Assembly (NCBI GenBank): GCA_023250155.1 | Contig: JAHFBG010000002.1 | Location: 372,001 to 436,000, forward strand | From: Candidatus Melainabacteria bacterium | Lineage (GTDB): Bacteria > Cyanobacteriota > Vampirovibrionia > 2-02-FULL-35-15 | Direction: 5' to 3' | Length of the DNA stretch: 64,000 bases | Shown here: one piece after another, positions 63,792 through 64,000 of the stretch | Position numbering within the stretch: the stretch's first letter is position 1 | Layout: the number at the start of each line of letters is the position of its first letter | Program-made: the position numbers and the translations under genes | Notes under the pieces: generated by a model | What the model saw: only the letters and a program-made list of their open reading frames with translations | The model's database searches: none | What the model was told of the DNA's origin: nothing

Positions 63792-64000
63792 CTAAATCAT
63801 TATGGGACCACAAAAAAGTAGCACAGCATCAATGCCTTCATAACCACTAATAGCTGTATTTATTTTTACAGATGCAACAGGGATGTTTGTAATAGGAAAA
63901 CTTATACGAAGTCCATGATTTAAGTCATTACAAGAAGTAGTATCTGTAAAATCAGCTGGTGATGTTACAGTTTTAATAATATTATTATTTGAATCATAAA
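63792..64000 (-). CDS. 3' end of another giant secreted protein (partial)
   Basis: A minus-strand frame enters from the right edge and ends at TAG (63792-63794). Its 68 visible residues, beginning YDSNNNIIKTVTSPADFTDT and closing with GYEGIDAVLLFCGPIMI, align with the C-terminal half of the discoidin-like domain in the paralogs: a short-chain Cys, ISFPITNIPVASVKINT matching IVSFPRTSVPVSKVLIDT, and IDAVLL. The gene thus belongs to the same family and the locus continues past the window. The start and other domains are outside. Confidence 0.85.
   Translation of the reverse strand, partial: YDSNNNIIKTVTSPADFTDTTSCNDLNHGLRISFPITNIPVASVKINTAISGYEGIDAVLLFCGPIMI

Overview
The window is about 64 kb of AT-rich bacterial DNA. 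I cannot place the organism firmly. Low GC, weak or absent Shine-Dalgarno motifs at many starts, a short histone-fold protein, very large secreted mosaic proteins and abundant small palindromes fit an uncultured bacterial lineage; a relative of the non-photosynthetic Cyanobacteriota (Melainabacteria-like) is one guess, at low confidence.

Left part (1-15.3 kb, housekeeping and accessory genes). An ArsR-type regulator is followed by a beta-carbonic-anhydrase-like protein. Next come two paralogous minus-strand proteins that look like membrane-anchored calpain-like cysteine peptidases. A tRNA-Met follows, with a 44-bp copy of its 3' half lying 147 bp away. Then come a small membrane protein, an IorA-like thiamine-diphosphate enzyme, a pterin carbinolamine dehydratase and a 59-residue histone-fold protein missed by long-ORF criteria. 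A compact minus-strand lipid operon (3-hydroxyacyl-CoA dehydrogenase/enoyl-CoA hydratase fusion, alpha/beta hydrolase, patatin-like lipase) diverges from a thiolase-fold ketoacyl-synthase-like gene.

Right part (15.3-64 kb, minus strand) is one large surface/secreted-protein locus: seven complete giant genes and the 3' end of an eighth at the window edge. Each complete product has a signal peptide. All but the subtilisin protein carry a conserved N-terminal domain with about 12 cysteines. The rest of each protein is a mosaic of whole beta-propellers (FG-GAP/VCBS, kelch or BNR-like, Vgb/NHL-like), discoidin-like, lectin-like, Ig-like and Cys-rich modules joined by Ser(n)-Gly linkers. One member is a subtilisin, and the next gene in its unit ends in a Kazal inhibitor domain. 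The genes form four transcription units (63505->52154; 50224->39288; 37598->29735; 29430->15382). Each unit is headed by a copy of the same roughly 200-bp leader with an invariant 27-nt core. Two defence or mobile-type insertions lie among them: a AAA/DUF4143 ATPase that sits inside one leader between 9-bp direct repeats, and an AbiEi/AbiEii toxin-antitoxin pair.

Throughout the locus a short palindromic repeat of about 30 bp occurs between genes and, in two paralogs, in frame inside coding sequence, where it adds extra peptide after the signal region. This resembles the Rickettsia palindromic elements. The picture is of a locus that diversifies secreted proteins by shuffling linker-bounded modules under a common regulatory leader.
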